Source: a virus. Taken from it: 22,787 bases of DNA. The DNA lies in the IMG/VR virus record IMGVR_UViG_3300009405_000027, positions 1 through 22,787 of that record; one strand, 5' to 3'. The notes under the pieces were generated by a model. It saw only the letters and a program-made list of their open reading frames with translations, was not told the origin of the DNA and ran no database searches. Position numbers and translations under genes: made by a program. This document shows, in pieces, positions 14,096 to 21,274 of the stretch; the first letter of the stretch is position 1; every line of letters starts with the position of its first letter.

Positions 14096-15641
14096 TTTCA
14101 ACCTCTTTCAGTAAACCGTCATTGAGCCGGGCGCTGCGCTCTTTGACTTGTTGTTTGTGATTTTTCTCCCAATCGCCACCGGTGAGCTGTGCCGTTTCGG
14201 CGGCCAGGGTGGAAAGGCCGCTGTCCACGCGCTCCTTGGCGGCCTTGACCTCCACGGCCTCGTTGATCTGGCCTTTGGCCGGCCCGATGAAATCACATCC
14301 CAGATAGGCGGCGCGGGTGGCAGGATCGCTCAAAAAACCGGGGGCGGCGATGCGGCCGGCGGCCACGGCCTCGTACATCCAGACCTCGTAAACGAGCCTT
14401 AAAAAATTGTCCGTAAGCCAGCGGCGCTCAGACAAAACATATTTCCACAGTTCAAGCAGGGCGGCGCGGGCGGCGGAATAAGAGGCGGTAAAGTGCTTGA
14501 CCAGGACCTCGAAAGGGAGCTCCAGGGCCACGCCCACCTGGCGCAGCACGGACAGGACAAACTGGTCAAAGGTGGAATTGGGGCGGCCGGGGTTGGTATC
14601 GTGCACTTTCTCGCCCTTTTGCAGCTCCAGAATGAGGCCGTTTCCGAGCTTATAGTCTTTGTCCGACGTTACGGCGCCGGTTTCATCTCCCATGTTTGAG
14701 TAATCAAAACCGCCCATACCCATCTCGTTTTCGATGAACACGGTAAAATATCCGGAAATGACGGCGGCCATGAGTTCGGCGTCGGTGTACTTGCCGAGCT
14801 GCTTTAAGGGTTCGATGACCGGGGCCAGGTCGGGCACACCGCGACTTTGGCCGGGCCGCGTGGGGTTGAATACGTGAATCACGTTGCGCAGGCCGGAGGC
14901 CGCCCCGAAAGCGGGCACGGTGTCCCATTCCTGGGTGGCAAAGCCGATGTTACCGGGGTGATGTCTCAATATGTGATAGTTGATAGGGGCGCCCTGGGTG
15001 TCTTTTTGGACCCCGCCGGCCAGGGTTTCGGTATCGGCGGCGTTGTCTTTGTTGGCCAGGCGGTCGGCCTCGATGATCTGCAATTTGAGATCGTAAGGGG
15101 ATCCTTTGCGTTTTACGCGGGGCAAAAGGACCAGCACGTCGCCGTTTTCTTTTTGCTGCTGGTAGACCTGGCGGGTGATCTCGTGGCCGTTTAAGGTGCG
15201 GGCCACGTCGGTGTCTTTGGACTCCCAGAAAAGGCGCCACTCGCGCTCTGTTTTCGACTCCCAGGTGTCGGCCTGCTCGTCGGTGAAGGCCAGGACATCG
15301 CGGTCGATACGCGATTGCAGGCGCAGGCCGGCGCCCACCACGTTGGTGACCTTGGTCTTGACGGCGCCGGTGGCAAGCGGGTTGTTCCGGAGCAGATCGC
15401 GGCTTCTTTCGCGCAGGGTGGGCAGGTCGGTCAAAATGTCGGTGTCAGCATCGTTTCCGAAGGTGGACCACTCTTTTAGGGCCCGGCGGGTCTTGCTGGC
15501 GCCTTCGTAGGCGTTGGCGATGGCAAGCACCATGCGCGATCGCAGGCGCCTGGCGCCGGCGGCAGGGAAAAAATAGCCGATAGCACGGTCAAGGGGGTTT
15601 GGCCTGACCAGGGGCCGGCGCGGCTTGACCTCCTTCAACAT
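14058..15641 (-). CDS. Phage portal protein (lambda gpB-like)
   Basis: 527 residues, close to the 533 of lambda gpB. The N-terminal part (RPNPLDRAIGYFFPAAGARR and LRERSRDLLRNNPLATGAVK, TKVTNVVGAGLRLQSRID) is diagnostic for the lambda-type portal family; further family features are HVFNPTRPGQSRGVPDLAPV and FEVLVKHFTASYSAARAALL. The dodecameric portal forms the DNA entry channel and docks the terminase. The ATG at 15641 overlaps the end of the upstream small gene by 7 bases, and the 3' end overlaps the protease, so the head genes are translationally linked. Confidence 0.95.
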   Translation of the reverse strand: MLKEVKPRRPLVRPNPLDRAIGYFFPAAGARRLRSRMVLAIANAYEGASKTRRALKEWSTFGNDADTDILTDLPTLRERSRDLLRNNPLATGAVKTKVTNVVGAGLRLQSRIDRDVLAFTDEQADTWESKTEREWRLFWESKDTDVARTLNGHEITRQVYQQQKENGDVLVLLPRVKRKGSPYDLKLQIIEADRLANKDNAADTETLAGGVQKDTQGAPINYHILRHHPGNIGFATQEWDTVPAFGAASGLRNVIHVFNPTRPGQSRGVPDLAPVIEPLKQLGKYTDAELMAAVISGYFTVFIENEMGMGGFDYSNMGDETGAVTSDKDYKLGNGLILELQKGEKVHDTNPGRPNSTFDQFVLSVLRQVGVALELPFEVLVKHFTASYSAARAALLELWKYVLSERRWLTDNFLRLVYEVWMYEAVAAGRIAAPGFLSDPATRAAYLGCDFIGPAKGQINEAVEVKAAKERVDSGLSTLAAETAQLTGGDWEKNHKQQVKERSARLNDGLLKEVENAAKPIRDPQSK

Positions 15642-15850
15642 GGGGTGCCCCCGGTCAAGCGGATGCCGCCGCGTGTCAAGCGGATGACCTGCTTATTCCA
15701 AAAGGTGATGCGGTCACCGATAAATTTCAGATCGGCGCGCTCAAGCGATCGCTCTCCGATACGGTAGCTCTGGCCGGTCTGGACCGCCTCCTCGGCTGTG
15801 ATCCATTCTGAGAGCTTTGTCTCGGCCTGTGCAAGTGTGATTCCGGGCAT
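15635..15850 (-). CDS. Small head-tail joining-like protein (DUF6148/gpW-like)
   Basis: 71 residues from ATG at 15850, with GGGGG five bases upstream; an in-frame TTG at 15862 lacks a good site. The sequence MPGITLAQAETKLSEWITAE, EAVQTGQSYRIGERSLERAD, ITFWNKQVIRL matches the short DUF6148 pattern (two helices, a Tyr-Xaa-Ile-Gly turn, then a WNxQVxRL helix) encoded before lambda-type portals, in the place of lambda gpW. It is the first gene of the structural operon. Precise role not established. Confidence 0.85.
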   Translation of the reverse strand: MPGITLAQAETKLSEWITAEEAVQTGQSYRIGERSLERADLKFIGDRITFWNKQVIRLTRGGIRLTGGTPC

Positions 15851-15900
15851 GTATTCCCCCAAATATGGTTGTGCAAAATAATTGCAAACACCATATCATG

Positions 15901-15991
15901 GGGTTTTGGGGTGATTTCACGCTTTGTATACGTTTTGTATACGTTTTATATATGTTTTTTATACGATATTACTATTGACAGGGTTTTGGGG
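15901..15991. promoter_or_regulatory. Iterated 11-bp repeats, candidate operator of the structural operon
   Basis: Four tandem 10/11-base units lie at 15923-15965 on the plus strand: TTTGTATACG, TTTTGTATACG, TTTTATATATG, TTTTTTATACG. Two contain the palindrome GTATAC. They are flanked 80 bases apart by the direct repeat GGGTTTTGGGG (15901-15911 and 15981-15991). The region lies 50-140 bases upstream of the first structural gene and downstream of the terminator at 16007. No convincing sigma-70 promoter could be assigned here, so an activator-dependent promoter is possible. Function inferred. Confidence 0.55.
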
Positions 15992-16006
15992 AGGGGAAAG
16001 AGGAAT

Positions 16007-16033
16007 AAAAAAATCCGCCCGAAGGCGGATTTT
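16007..16033 (-). terminator. Intrinsic terminator with UUCG loop
   Basis: Read on the minus strand: AAAATCCGCC, loop TTCG, GGCGGATTTT and a run of seven T in all. The 10-bp stem, stable tetraloop and U-tract make a strong terminator for the helix-turn-helix/small membrane protein operon and isolate the structural operon downstream. A shorter T run on the other strand may give weak plus-strand termination. Confidence 0.9.
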
Positions 16034-16077
16034 AAGAAAGAAATGAAACGGATTTAATGATTAAGGAGTAATTTTTT

Positions 16078-16245
16078 TCATTTTATCAAACTAGCGCCGA
16101 TTCCAATCACGAGAGCAATAAGGATTGCAAACAAAAGATTCTTTACCCAACCGATGTCGCTTGCCATCTGTTTCAAATTGAATACTATAGCACCACTTTG
16201 ACACATCCGGTCACAAGGTAATGACTTTATTATATTTGGCTTCAT
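16078..16245 (-). CDS. Small single-pass membrane protein (XhlA-like pattern)
   Basis: 55 residues from ATG at 16245, eight bases after the TGA of the helix-turn-helix gene and ending at TGA 16080-16078, before the terminator. An N-terminal polar part (MKPNIIKSLPCDRMCQSG) is followed by LKQMASDIGWVKN and one membrane helix, LLFAILIALVIGIGASLI, then a final Lys. Helix, short amphipathic approach and C-terminal Lys recall XhlA-like proteins of phage lysis loci. No other lysis gene is visible in the window. Weak Shine-Dalgarno; probably coupled to the gene upstream. Coding status is supported by the exact membrane segment and gene-to-terminator layout; function is a guess. Confidence 0.6.
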   Translation of the reverse strand: MKPNIIKSLPCDRMCQSGAIVFNLKQMASDIGWVKNLLFAILIALVIGIGASLIK

Positions 16246-16253
16246 AATAAAAT

Positions 16254-16526
16254 TCATTCCGCATCATCCGGAATCTGTTTCATGCGCACATTTGTCCGTT
16301 GCTGAAAAAAGCGATCGATGTTGTCGACGTGGGCATACCAGAGCCCATCAATAGTGCAGGCGGGCATTCCCATTTTTACAAATTTCAAAAACGTGTGCCG
16401 TGAAATGGGGGATCCATCTATCCGAGACAGATACGCCATGATGGCTTCGGCGCCGATGAGCACCTTTTTGGGTTGAACGGCGCCGAATGCCTCGGTCAAT
16501 TTCTGGAGTAGCTGCTTTTCATTCAT
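16254..16526 (-). CDS. Small DNA-binding protein with winged helix-turn-helix
   Basis: 90 residues, ATG at 16526. Residues 20-70 (KKVLIGAEAIMAYLSRIDGS, PISRHTFLKFVKMGMPACT, GLWYAHVDNIDRFFQQ) have the excisionase/MerR/Nu1-like layout: a helix that places the domain, a turn, a recognition helix with SRHTF, and a wing ending in the W-Y-A-H region, then DNIDRFF. Such proteins are regulators, excisionases or small terminase subunits. Since a small terminase candidate exists upstream, a regulator is more likely. It is followed by the small membrane protein and a terminator, so it forms a separate short operon between the terminase and head modules. Confidence 0.72.
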   Translation of the reverse strand: MNEKQLLQKLTEAFGAVQPKKVLIGAEAIMAYLSRIDGSPISRHTFLKFVKMGMPACTIDGLWYAHVDNIDRFFQQRTNVRMKQIPDDAE

Positions 16527-16545
16527 TGGTTAATCCGTCTCACAG

Positions 16546-16582
16546 GCTGAGTTGCGGCGTTTTTTCAGCCGTCAACTCAAGC
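16546..16582. other. attC-like imperfect hairpin (tentative)
   Basis: TGAGTTG (16548-16554) and CGGC (16555-16558) pair with GCCG (16568-16571) and CAACTCA (16573-16579), leaving one bulged T at 16572. The minus-strand flank GGGCTAACAAGTCGCTTGAG resembles an integron attC left end (R''-like), but the opposite end (GGATTAACC) fits GTTRRRY poorly. It may be a simple hairpin. Confidence 0.2.
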
Positions 16583-16651
16583 GACTTGTTAGCCCAACCT
16601 ATTGATTTACCTTCTAGAATACGATTTATTAAAAAAAAGTGAAAAAAAGAC

Positions 16652-16680
16652 TTGACATCTTGATTGTAAAGATATATATT
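16652..16680 (+). promoter_or_regulatory. Strong sigma-70 type promoter for the plus-strand island
   Basis: TTGACA at 16652-16657, 17 bases spacing, TATATT at 16675-16680. The -35 is perfect and the spacing ideal; an A-rich upstream tract (16631-16649) could act as an UP element. A further TATAAT (16680-16685) is spaced too far (22) from this -35. Confidence 0.87.
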
Positions 16681-16713
16681 ATAATCAAAACAATAAAACA
16701 GGAGGTAAAGACA

Positions 16714-17202
16714 ATGAGAGACCAAATCGTAACCATCAACATTATCCCCTCTGACTACACAGGGAACCCACGTGACGCTCTTGGTTATTACTGGGCAAAT
16801 TTCGCCGATAAAATCCCCGGTGAAGATATTGTCTTGGAGCACGACCCCAAAAAGGGCGTTGCATGGAGAGCTTATCTGATGGACAGGTTCGGCGAGGATG
16901 TGGAGATCGACAACCATAATAATTACGGGTGGCTTAAAGACACGCCGGGGCAGATTATTGCCACGTTTAATTGCATGTGGTGCGGCGGGGTGTCCGGTGT
17001 CGTCTACCAGCCTCATGCTGGCACTACACCGCCGGAGGGTTTTGACCATAAACAGACTGGCGATTCTCTCGCGGATACAGCCGCCCGCGAGAAATTGGCG
17101 GAGGATATCGATCTGATGGAGATGGATGAGCTGCACAAAAATCATCCCGGATATTGCACCAAATGCCACAGCTTTTGTTACGGGGATTGCGAAGCAAATT
17201 AA
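16714..17202 (+). CDS. Cysteine-rich hypothetical protein, first gene of plus-strand island
   Basis: 162 residues from ATG at 16714, eight bases after GGAGG (16701-16705) and 34 bases after the -10 box; an in-frame ATG at 16639 lies upstream of the promoter and is rejected. The N-terminal 85 residues are compact and mixed (DYTGNPRDALGYYWANFADK, then GVAWRAYLMDRFGEDVEID). Cysteines at 87/90 (CMWC) and 148/151/155/159 (CTKCHSFCYGDC) suggest one or two zinc sites. A charged helical linker (REKLAEDIDLMEMDELHK) precedes the last cluster. No known family recognised. Own promoter and orientation against the phage operons suggest expression independent of the lytic programme, as in lysogenic cargo (moron) genes. 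Confidence 0.78.
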   Translation: MRDQIVTINIIPSDYTGNPRDALGYYWANFADKIPGEDIVLEHDPKKGVAWRAYLMDRFGEDVEIDNHNNYGWLKDTPGQIIATFNCMWCGGVSGVVYQPHAGTTPPEGFDHKQTGDSLADTAAREKLAEDIDLMEMDELHKNHPGYCTKCHSFCYGDCEAN

Positions 17203-17248
17203 TCTATTTTCGGGGGCCGCGCATCCTACACGCGGGAAAGGATACAAT

Positions 17249-17557
17249 ATGACAGACCAATGGAAATCAATTGGATTGTATGAGCACCCGGTAAAGCACC
17301 AGGCCGGGACGTATGGCAACGTGGTATTATCGACAGCGGGGGTGTACGCCCTGCTCGTCGGCGTATCGCAGATGTCCTGCCCCCAGGGCTGGGCAGCTAA
17401 AATCCACAAAGAGGAAGGCGATGAAAAAGAAGCTGCCATTATCATCCGCAACGTGCCCGAGTCCATCCGTCGCAATCTCAAGGCAAAGGCAGCCCTGGAA
17501 GGTAAGTCCATGCAGGGGCTAATCTTGGAGTTAATCACACGGTATGTCTCAGGATAA
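17249..17557 (+). CDS. Ribbon-helix-helix (FitA/Arc-like) protein, second gene of island
   Basis: 102 residues from ATG at 17249, with GGGAAAGG 5-8 bases upstream; longer starts overlap the gene before. The C-terminal 40 residues (AIIIRNVPESIRRNLKAKAA, then LEGKSMQGLILELI) are a clear ribbon-helix-helix DNA-binding domain like FitA-type antitoxins. The N-terminal 55 residues (IGLYEHPVKHQAGTYGNVVL, STAGVYALLVGVSQMSC) are not recognised. No PIN or other toxin gene follows; the terminator at 17577 comes next. It could repress its own operon or bind the 11-bp repeats at 15923. Order, binding domain at the C-terminus, is opposite to most antitoxins. Confidence 0.75.
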   Translation: MTDQWKSIGLYEHPVKHQAGTYGNVVLSTAGVYALLVGVSQMSCPQGWAAKIHKEEGDEKEAAIIIRNVPESIRRNLKAKAALEGKSMQGLILELITRYVSG

Positions 17558-17576
17558 TCTTTCATCTTTACCCACG

Positions 17577-17600
17577 GCCCCGGTCCTCCGGGGCTTTTTT
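17577..17600 (+). terminator. Intrinsic terminator of the plus-strand island
   Basis: GCCCCGG (17577-17583), loop TCCT, CCGGGGC (17588-17594), then TTTTTT (17595-17600). A perfect 7-bp GC stem with a four-base loop and U-tract, ending 2 bases before the stop of the convergent ParB-like gene. No U-tract is present on the minus strand. Confidence 0.93.
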
Positions 17601-17602
17601 AT

Positions 17603-19315
17603 TTAGATGTTTACCAGGCGCTCTCGTTCGCCCTCTGGGAATATTTCAAGCGGGGTCTTGCCGGTGAGTTCGACACCGGATTCAAGCAACAGCTTGACCA
17701 GCTCCGATTTTTTACAGCTTTCAAACCTGCCGCGTTTTTTGAGCAGGACTTCATAGAGGTAGTCTTTGGCCTTTTTGTCCTCGGTGATGCCGTGGACCTG
17801 AGCAAAGGAGAGGAGCTCGGCCTTGGTCTTTTTTTTGCAGTACTCCTCATCGATGGCAAACTCCCGGCCCAGATCGATACCAACATATTTGGCGATTTCG
17901 TGCCGGTGACCGTCGTCATGGCTCTGTAAAACCACCTGGGCGGCGGCCTCGCGGAAGGCCTCCATGATCTGGTCGCGGTCCATCCGACTTACGGCTGCAA
18001 ACAGGTCTTTATGCGAGATGTGATAATATGTTGGGCGCTCCCAACTTTCAGTATCTTCAGGGGGCGGTTCTTTCAGGCCAGTTTTTAACGAAAACCATTC
18101 ATGGAGACCGTTATTGGATTTCAAAAGAGCGAAAAGCGCGAGCTGGTAATTACGCTCATCCTCGTTGTCGATGACCGCGATTTTCTCCGGGAGCGTGGCC
18201 TGGTAGAACTTTTCGCGGAAGTGCTCCCCGTGCCAGGTGGGGCGCTTGGACTCGCCGGAGGATTTTGAACCGGATACGGTGCTGCGGGATTCTACTTTAA
18301 AACATTTTTTGTCACCGATGCAGGCCTGTGGAGTGTTTTCGCTGCCGTCCACACTTATTAAGGTTACAAAATGCTCGCACGTATGGCATGCTTTCTTTGC
18401 GCGGCGGGCGTAGCCGAATGACTCGTAATCGTTCCAGCCAAAATCCTCTCTGAATCGGAATCCAACGGTTTTATTGGCCTGGTGATACTTGCTCTTTTCC
18501 CAATTTGCCAAAAGCCAGTTGTTTTGCTGCTGCTTGAAACAGCGCGGATCGAGACAGGACTTTTTCTCGCCGTCCAGGTCAAAAAGCTTTTTCTGTACGT
18601 CGCTGTTGCGCTGGCAGGTGGTGCAGCCGGCCTTTTTCAAGTCAAAAAGGGCATGTTTGAGGGCCGGGGCCCTGCTGTCAATCTCGCTTTTGAGCTCCTT
18701 TACGGTCGTGGTTTCGCCCCGACGTTTAAAGCGCTGTCTTATTTCGAACAATATCTTGCCGAGCAAAGGCTTGTTATTCTTTACACGGACGAGCTGCTCA
18801 AGGTGGCCGTAAAGGAACTCGCCCTCATCCCACATCTTGAGCACGGCCTTGGGGAGATCGAGGACGGCCACGCGCCGGCGGATGTAACGGGGGTGGATGC
18901 CGGTGCGCTCGGCCAGATCGGGGAGGGCCTCGTCGCCCTTTTTGTTCAGGTAGACGGCAAAGGCGCGGGCCTCCTCCAGGGGGGTGAGATCCTCGCGCTG
19001 CAGGTTCTCGATGGTCATGAGGTCGAAGGCGGCCGAGTCGTCGAGCTCGCGCACCATGGCCGGGATGGTGGCGCCGGTCAGGCCACCGTTTTGCCTGGCG
19101 ACCTTGAGGGAGGCACGGAAGCGGCGCTCACCGAAAATGATCTCATAAGGGGTCTTTTTGGATTTGACCGGTCGCACCAGGATGGGCGATATGACGCCCT
19201 GCTTTTTGACGGAGGCCACCAGGTCGTTGAAAGTGGGCCCGGAAAAGCGCTTGCGCGGGTTGGCGGGGTTGGGTCGGATCCGGGTCAGGTCTATTTCTTG
19301 AATTTGCTGTGTCAT
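17603..19315 (-). CDS. ParB/Spo0J-like protein with two Cys4 clusters
   Basis: 570 residues, ATG at 19315 with GGAGG 8 bases upstream. Residues 5-110 are a ParB N-terminal domain: RPNPANPRKRFSG, GVISPILVRPV, the GERRFRAS box (62-69) and ENLQREDLTPLEEARAF. Residues 130-165 hold the helix-turn-helix (DLAERTGIHPRYIRRRVAV). It then departs from chromosomal ParB, with two similar cysteine clusters, C231-X2-C234-X19-C254-X4-C259 and C310-X2-C313-X18-C332-X5-C338, and an acidic/basic C-terminus that repeats a SAP-like motif (KAELLSFAQVHGITEDKKAK; KSELVKLLLESGVELTGKTP). It may bind a phage or host site and spread on DNA. It follows terL by 12 bases, with the tail of terL as leader. Role in packaging, replication or silencing is unknown. 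Confidence 0.85.
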   Translation of the reverse strand: MTQQIQEIDLTRIRPNPANPRKRFSGPTFNDLVASVKKQGVISPILVRPVKSKKTPYEIIFGERRFRASLKVARQNGGLTGATIPAMVRELDDSAAFDLMTIENLQREDLTPLEEARAFAVYLNKKGDEALPDLAERTGIHPRYIRRRVAVLDLPKAVLKMWDEGEFLYGHLEQLVRVKNNKPLLGKILFEIRQRFKRRGETTTVKELKSEIDSRAPALKHALFDLKKAGCTTCQRNSDVQKKLFDLDGEKKSCLDPRCFKQQQNNWLLANWEKSKYHQANKTVGFRFREDFGWNDYESFGYARRAKKACHTCEHFVTLISVDGSENTPQACIGDKKCFKVESRSTVSGSKSSGESKRPTWHGEHFREKFYQATLPEKIAVIDNEDERNYQLALFALLKSNNGLHEWFSLKTGLKEPPPEDTESWERPTYYHISHKDLFAAVSRMDRDQIMEAFREAAAQVVLQSHDDGHRHEIAKYVGIDLGREFAIDEEYCKKKTKAELLSFAQVHGITEDKKAKDYLYEVLLKKRGRFESCKKSELVKLLLESGVELTGKTPLEIFPEGERERLVNI

Positions 19316-19327
19316 GGTTATTCCTCC

Positions 19328-21274
19328 TCATATGTGAATGCCCCGGTTTAACACGCGGCGTTTCGACTTGGGCGGCGCTACGGCGTTGGGGGGCGGTTTT
19401 TGCTTCCAAAAGCGCAGCCCGATAATCTCGGCCGCCACCAGGTTGTAGACCGAAACGTCCCAGGCGTGATTGGCCCGGCCGGACATACATTGCCAGAGAC
19501 CTTTTTCGTCCACATATTCGGCCGTCATCTGGCGCGCCCATTCAAAGGGGGTCTCGCTATGCAGATGCCAGGCACCTGGATCGGCCGGGGAGATCTCCAG
19601 GATGTTTGAAAGCCGGTTTTTAAAAAAGGTGGTGTTGGCGCGCAGAAGCTGCAGGCCGCCCGGGATCGGTTTGTTGGTGCCGGGGTAAGTCTCGAGCTTG
19701 GAATAGGCAAAAGGTGCGTTCATGCGCTGCTCGCCTTTGAGCGGAAAGCTGCGACCGCGGTGCAGGCAGCAAAAATCGTAAACCTCCGATGTGCGCGTAC
19801 CCTCCCCGAGTGTCTCGCGCGCGACGCCTCCCATGGCATCGATGACCAGCATCTGCACCACGTATTTGCGGCCATCTGCATCGCGGTATTCGTCGTCGAA
19901 CATGATTTGCTCCAGGGCCTTAAAGGTGGGGGCAAATCCTTCGCGCACCTGCCAGCTCTCCCGGGTCAGACCGTAGGCCCAGGCGCGGATCTCGTAATAA
20001 AAGCCGTTGGCCTGGGTGTCTGCCGCGCCGGTGAGACCGGCCACGCTGCCACCGGCCGGCACCAGCCCGCGAGGGCGCTCGTCGGCCAGATTTAGAATGG
20101 CATCCTCGCTGCGCTCCACGGTGTAATCGCGCCACGGTTCGGCCTTATGGGCATTGAGAAAGTCCTTGAGCTTGCTTTTGTTTTTGAGACCGCGCAAAAA
20201 GGCCGCCGCCGGCTCGTTCAGGCTCACGAAGAAGGAAAGCCAGCTTGGCAGGTGAAAACCGATCTTACGCGGCCGTTGCGCCTGCAGATAGTCAAAAAGC
20301 TCCCGGCCGCTTTCGCGCTCGCGCCATTCACCGGCGCGTACGGCGCGGTCGCGTTCGGCATCCCCCCAATGCTGGTCGCAATGCGGGCATTCATACCAGG
20401 CCAGGCCCTTGGACACGACCCGCTCCGGATCGCGCTCGCCCTCGGGCCATTTGATCTGCTCAAAGGTCATCAGATGCAAAACGCCACAGGCCGGACATTT
20501 GACATGATAGTCAAATACGGCCTGGGCCTCCGTGGTAAGGGCCAGCCAGATGGGACCCGTTTCGATCGTAGGGGTTGAAATCTTCCAGATCTTGCGGTTC
20601 CAGCGGTAAGTGGTGGTCCGTTTTTCACCCAGCGAAATGGGATCGGCCTCTTTTTTGCCGGCCGTCTCGGGATATTTGTCGCATTCGTCAAAAACCACAT
20701 AGCGAATCGGTTTGTTGGCCAGACGCGCGGCTGAGCGGGCCCAGGCCAGATAGATGGGCATATGCGACAGATTGACACGCATGCTGCTGACATCGTCATC
20801 CACCCCGGTCAGATAGGAGCGCAGGCGCGGGGATGATTCGATCATGGGCTGAATGCGATCGTTGCAGTTTTCGCGCGACGTATCCCGGTCCGGGTAGACG
20901 TACAGGACCGGACCCGGGGCGCGGTCGATGACATATCCGATGCAGTTGTGCACCGATTCGGACTTGCCCGTCTGGGGCGCGGCGCATACGATGATCGTCT
21001 GCACGGATGAGAAGAAGGCCGCGTCCATGATGCCGGCCAAATAGGGCGTGGCTTCGTTTTTCCAGGGCCCCGGCAACGGCCCCGCAGTGAGCATGCGGTG
21101 GCGTTCAGCCCAGGCGCTGGCAGGGATTTTTTTGCGCTTGCGCAGGACTTTCTTTTCGGCGCGAGTGAAACCGGTGGTGATCTCGATGCGGCCTTCCAAA
21201 GCCAACTGCGCTTGCAGACCCGGGGGGAGCCAGGACGGCTTCGTAACCGTAATCGATGTGGTTTCAAGAGACAT
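19328..21274 (-). CDS. terL: Terminase large subunit (lambda gpA-like)
   Basis: 648 residues from ATG at 21274, with CGGAGG 6 bases upstream, preferred over ATG 21292. Walker A AAPQTGKS (residues 98-105) and Walker B YVVFDECDKYP (Asp196/Glu197) define the packaging ATPase. Two CxxC pairs (CPACGVLHL, YECPHCDQHW) form the zinc ribbon of this family. The nuclease part has GLTGAADTQANGFYYEI, the first acidic residue of the RNase H-like site, and VIDAMGG later. It cuts concatemers and pumps DNA into the prohead, probably at cos sites as in lambda. It overlaps the small terminase by 11 bases. Confidence 0.95.
   Translation of the reverse strand: MSLETTSITVTKPSWLPPGLQAQLALEGRIEITTGFTRAEKKVLRKRKKIPASAWAERHRMLTAGPLPGPWKNEATPYLAGIMDAAFFSSVQTIIVCAAPQTGKSESVHNCIGYVIDRAPGPVLYVYPDRDTSRENCNDRIQPMIESSPRLRSYLTGVDDDVSSMRVNLSHMPIYLAWARSAARLANKPIRYVVFDECDKYPETAGKKEADPISLGEKRTTTYRWNRKIWKISTPTIETGPIWLALTTEAQAVFDYHVKCPACGVLHLMTFEQIKWPEGERDPERVVSKGLAWYECPHCDQHWGDAERDRAVRAGEWRERESGRELFDYLQAQRPRKIGFHLPSWLSFFVSLNEPAAAFLRGLKNKSKLKDFLNAHKAEPWRDYTVERSEDAILNLADERPRGLVPAGGSVAGLTGAADTQANGFYYEIRAWAYGLTRESWQVREGFAPTFKALEQIMFDDEYRDADGRKYVVQMLVIDAMGGVARETLGEGTRTSEVYDFCCLHRGRSFPLKGEQRMNAPFAYSKLETYPGTNKPIPGGLQLLRANTTFFKNRLSNILEISPADPGAWHLHSETPFEWARQMTAEYVDEKGLWQCMSGRANHAWDVSVYNLVAAEIIGLRFWKQKPPPNAVAPPKSKRRVLNRGIHI

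Noticed and set aside
15975-15998. TTGACA as a plus-strand promoter
   Set aside because: No -10 box at 16-18 bases; the following sequence is G-rich, and no plus-strand gene lies downstream before the terminator hairpin.
15869-16057. 62-codon plus-strand frame upstream of the head operon
   Set aside because: It reads through the 11-bp repeats and the intrinsic terminator, which encode its last residues, and has no ribosome binding site.
16540-17565. Open frame of 341 codons on the minus strand across the plus-strand island
   Set aside because: The plus-strand pair has promoter, ribosome binding sites, protein-like sequence and terminator; the minus frame has none of these and ends in the hairpin region. 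It is an antisense shadow.
18482-19351. Plus-strand frame of 289 codons opposite the ParB-like gene
   Set aside because: Antisense shadow of a gene with recognised motifs.
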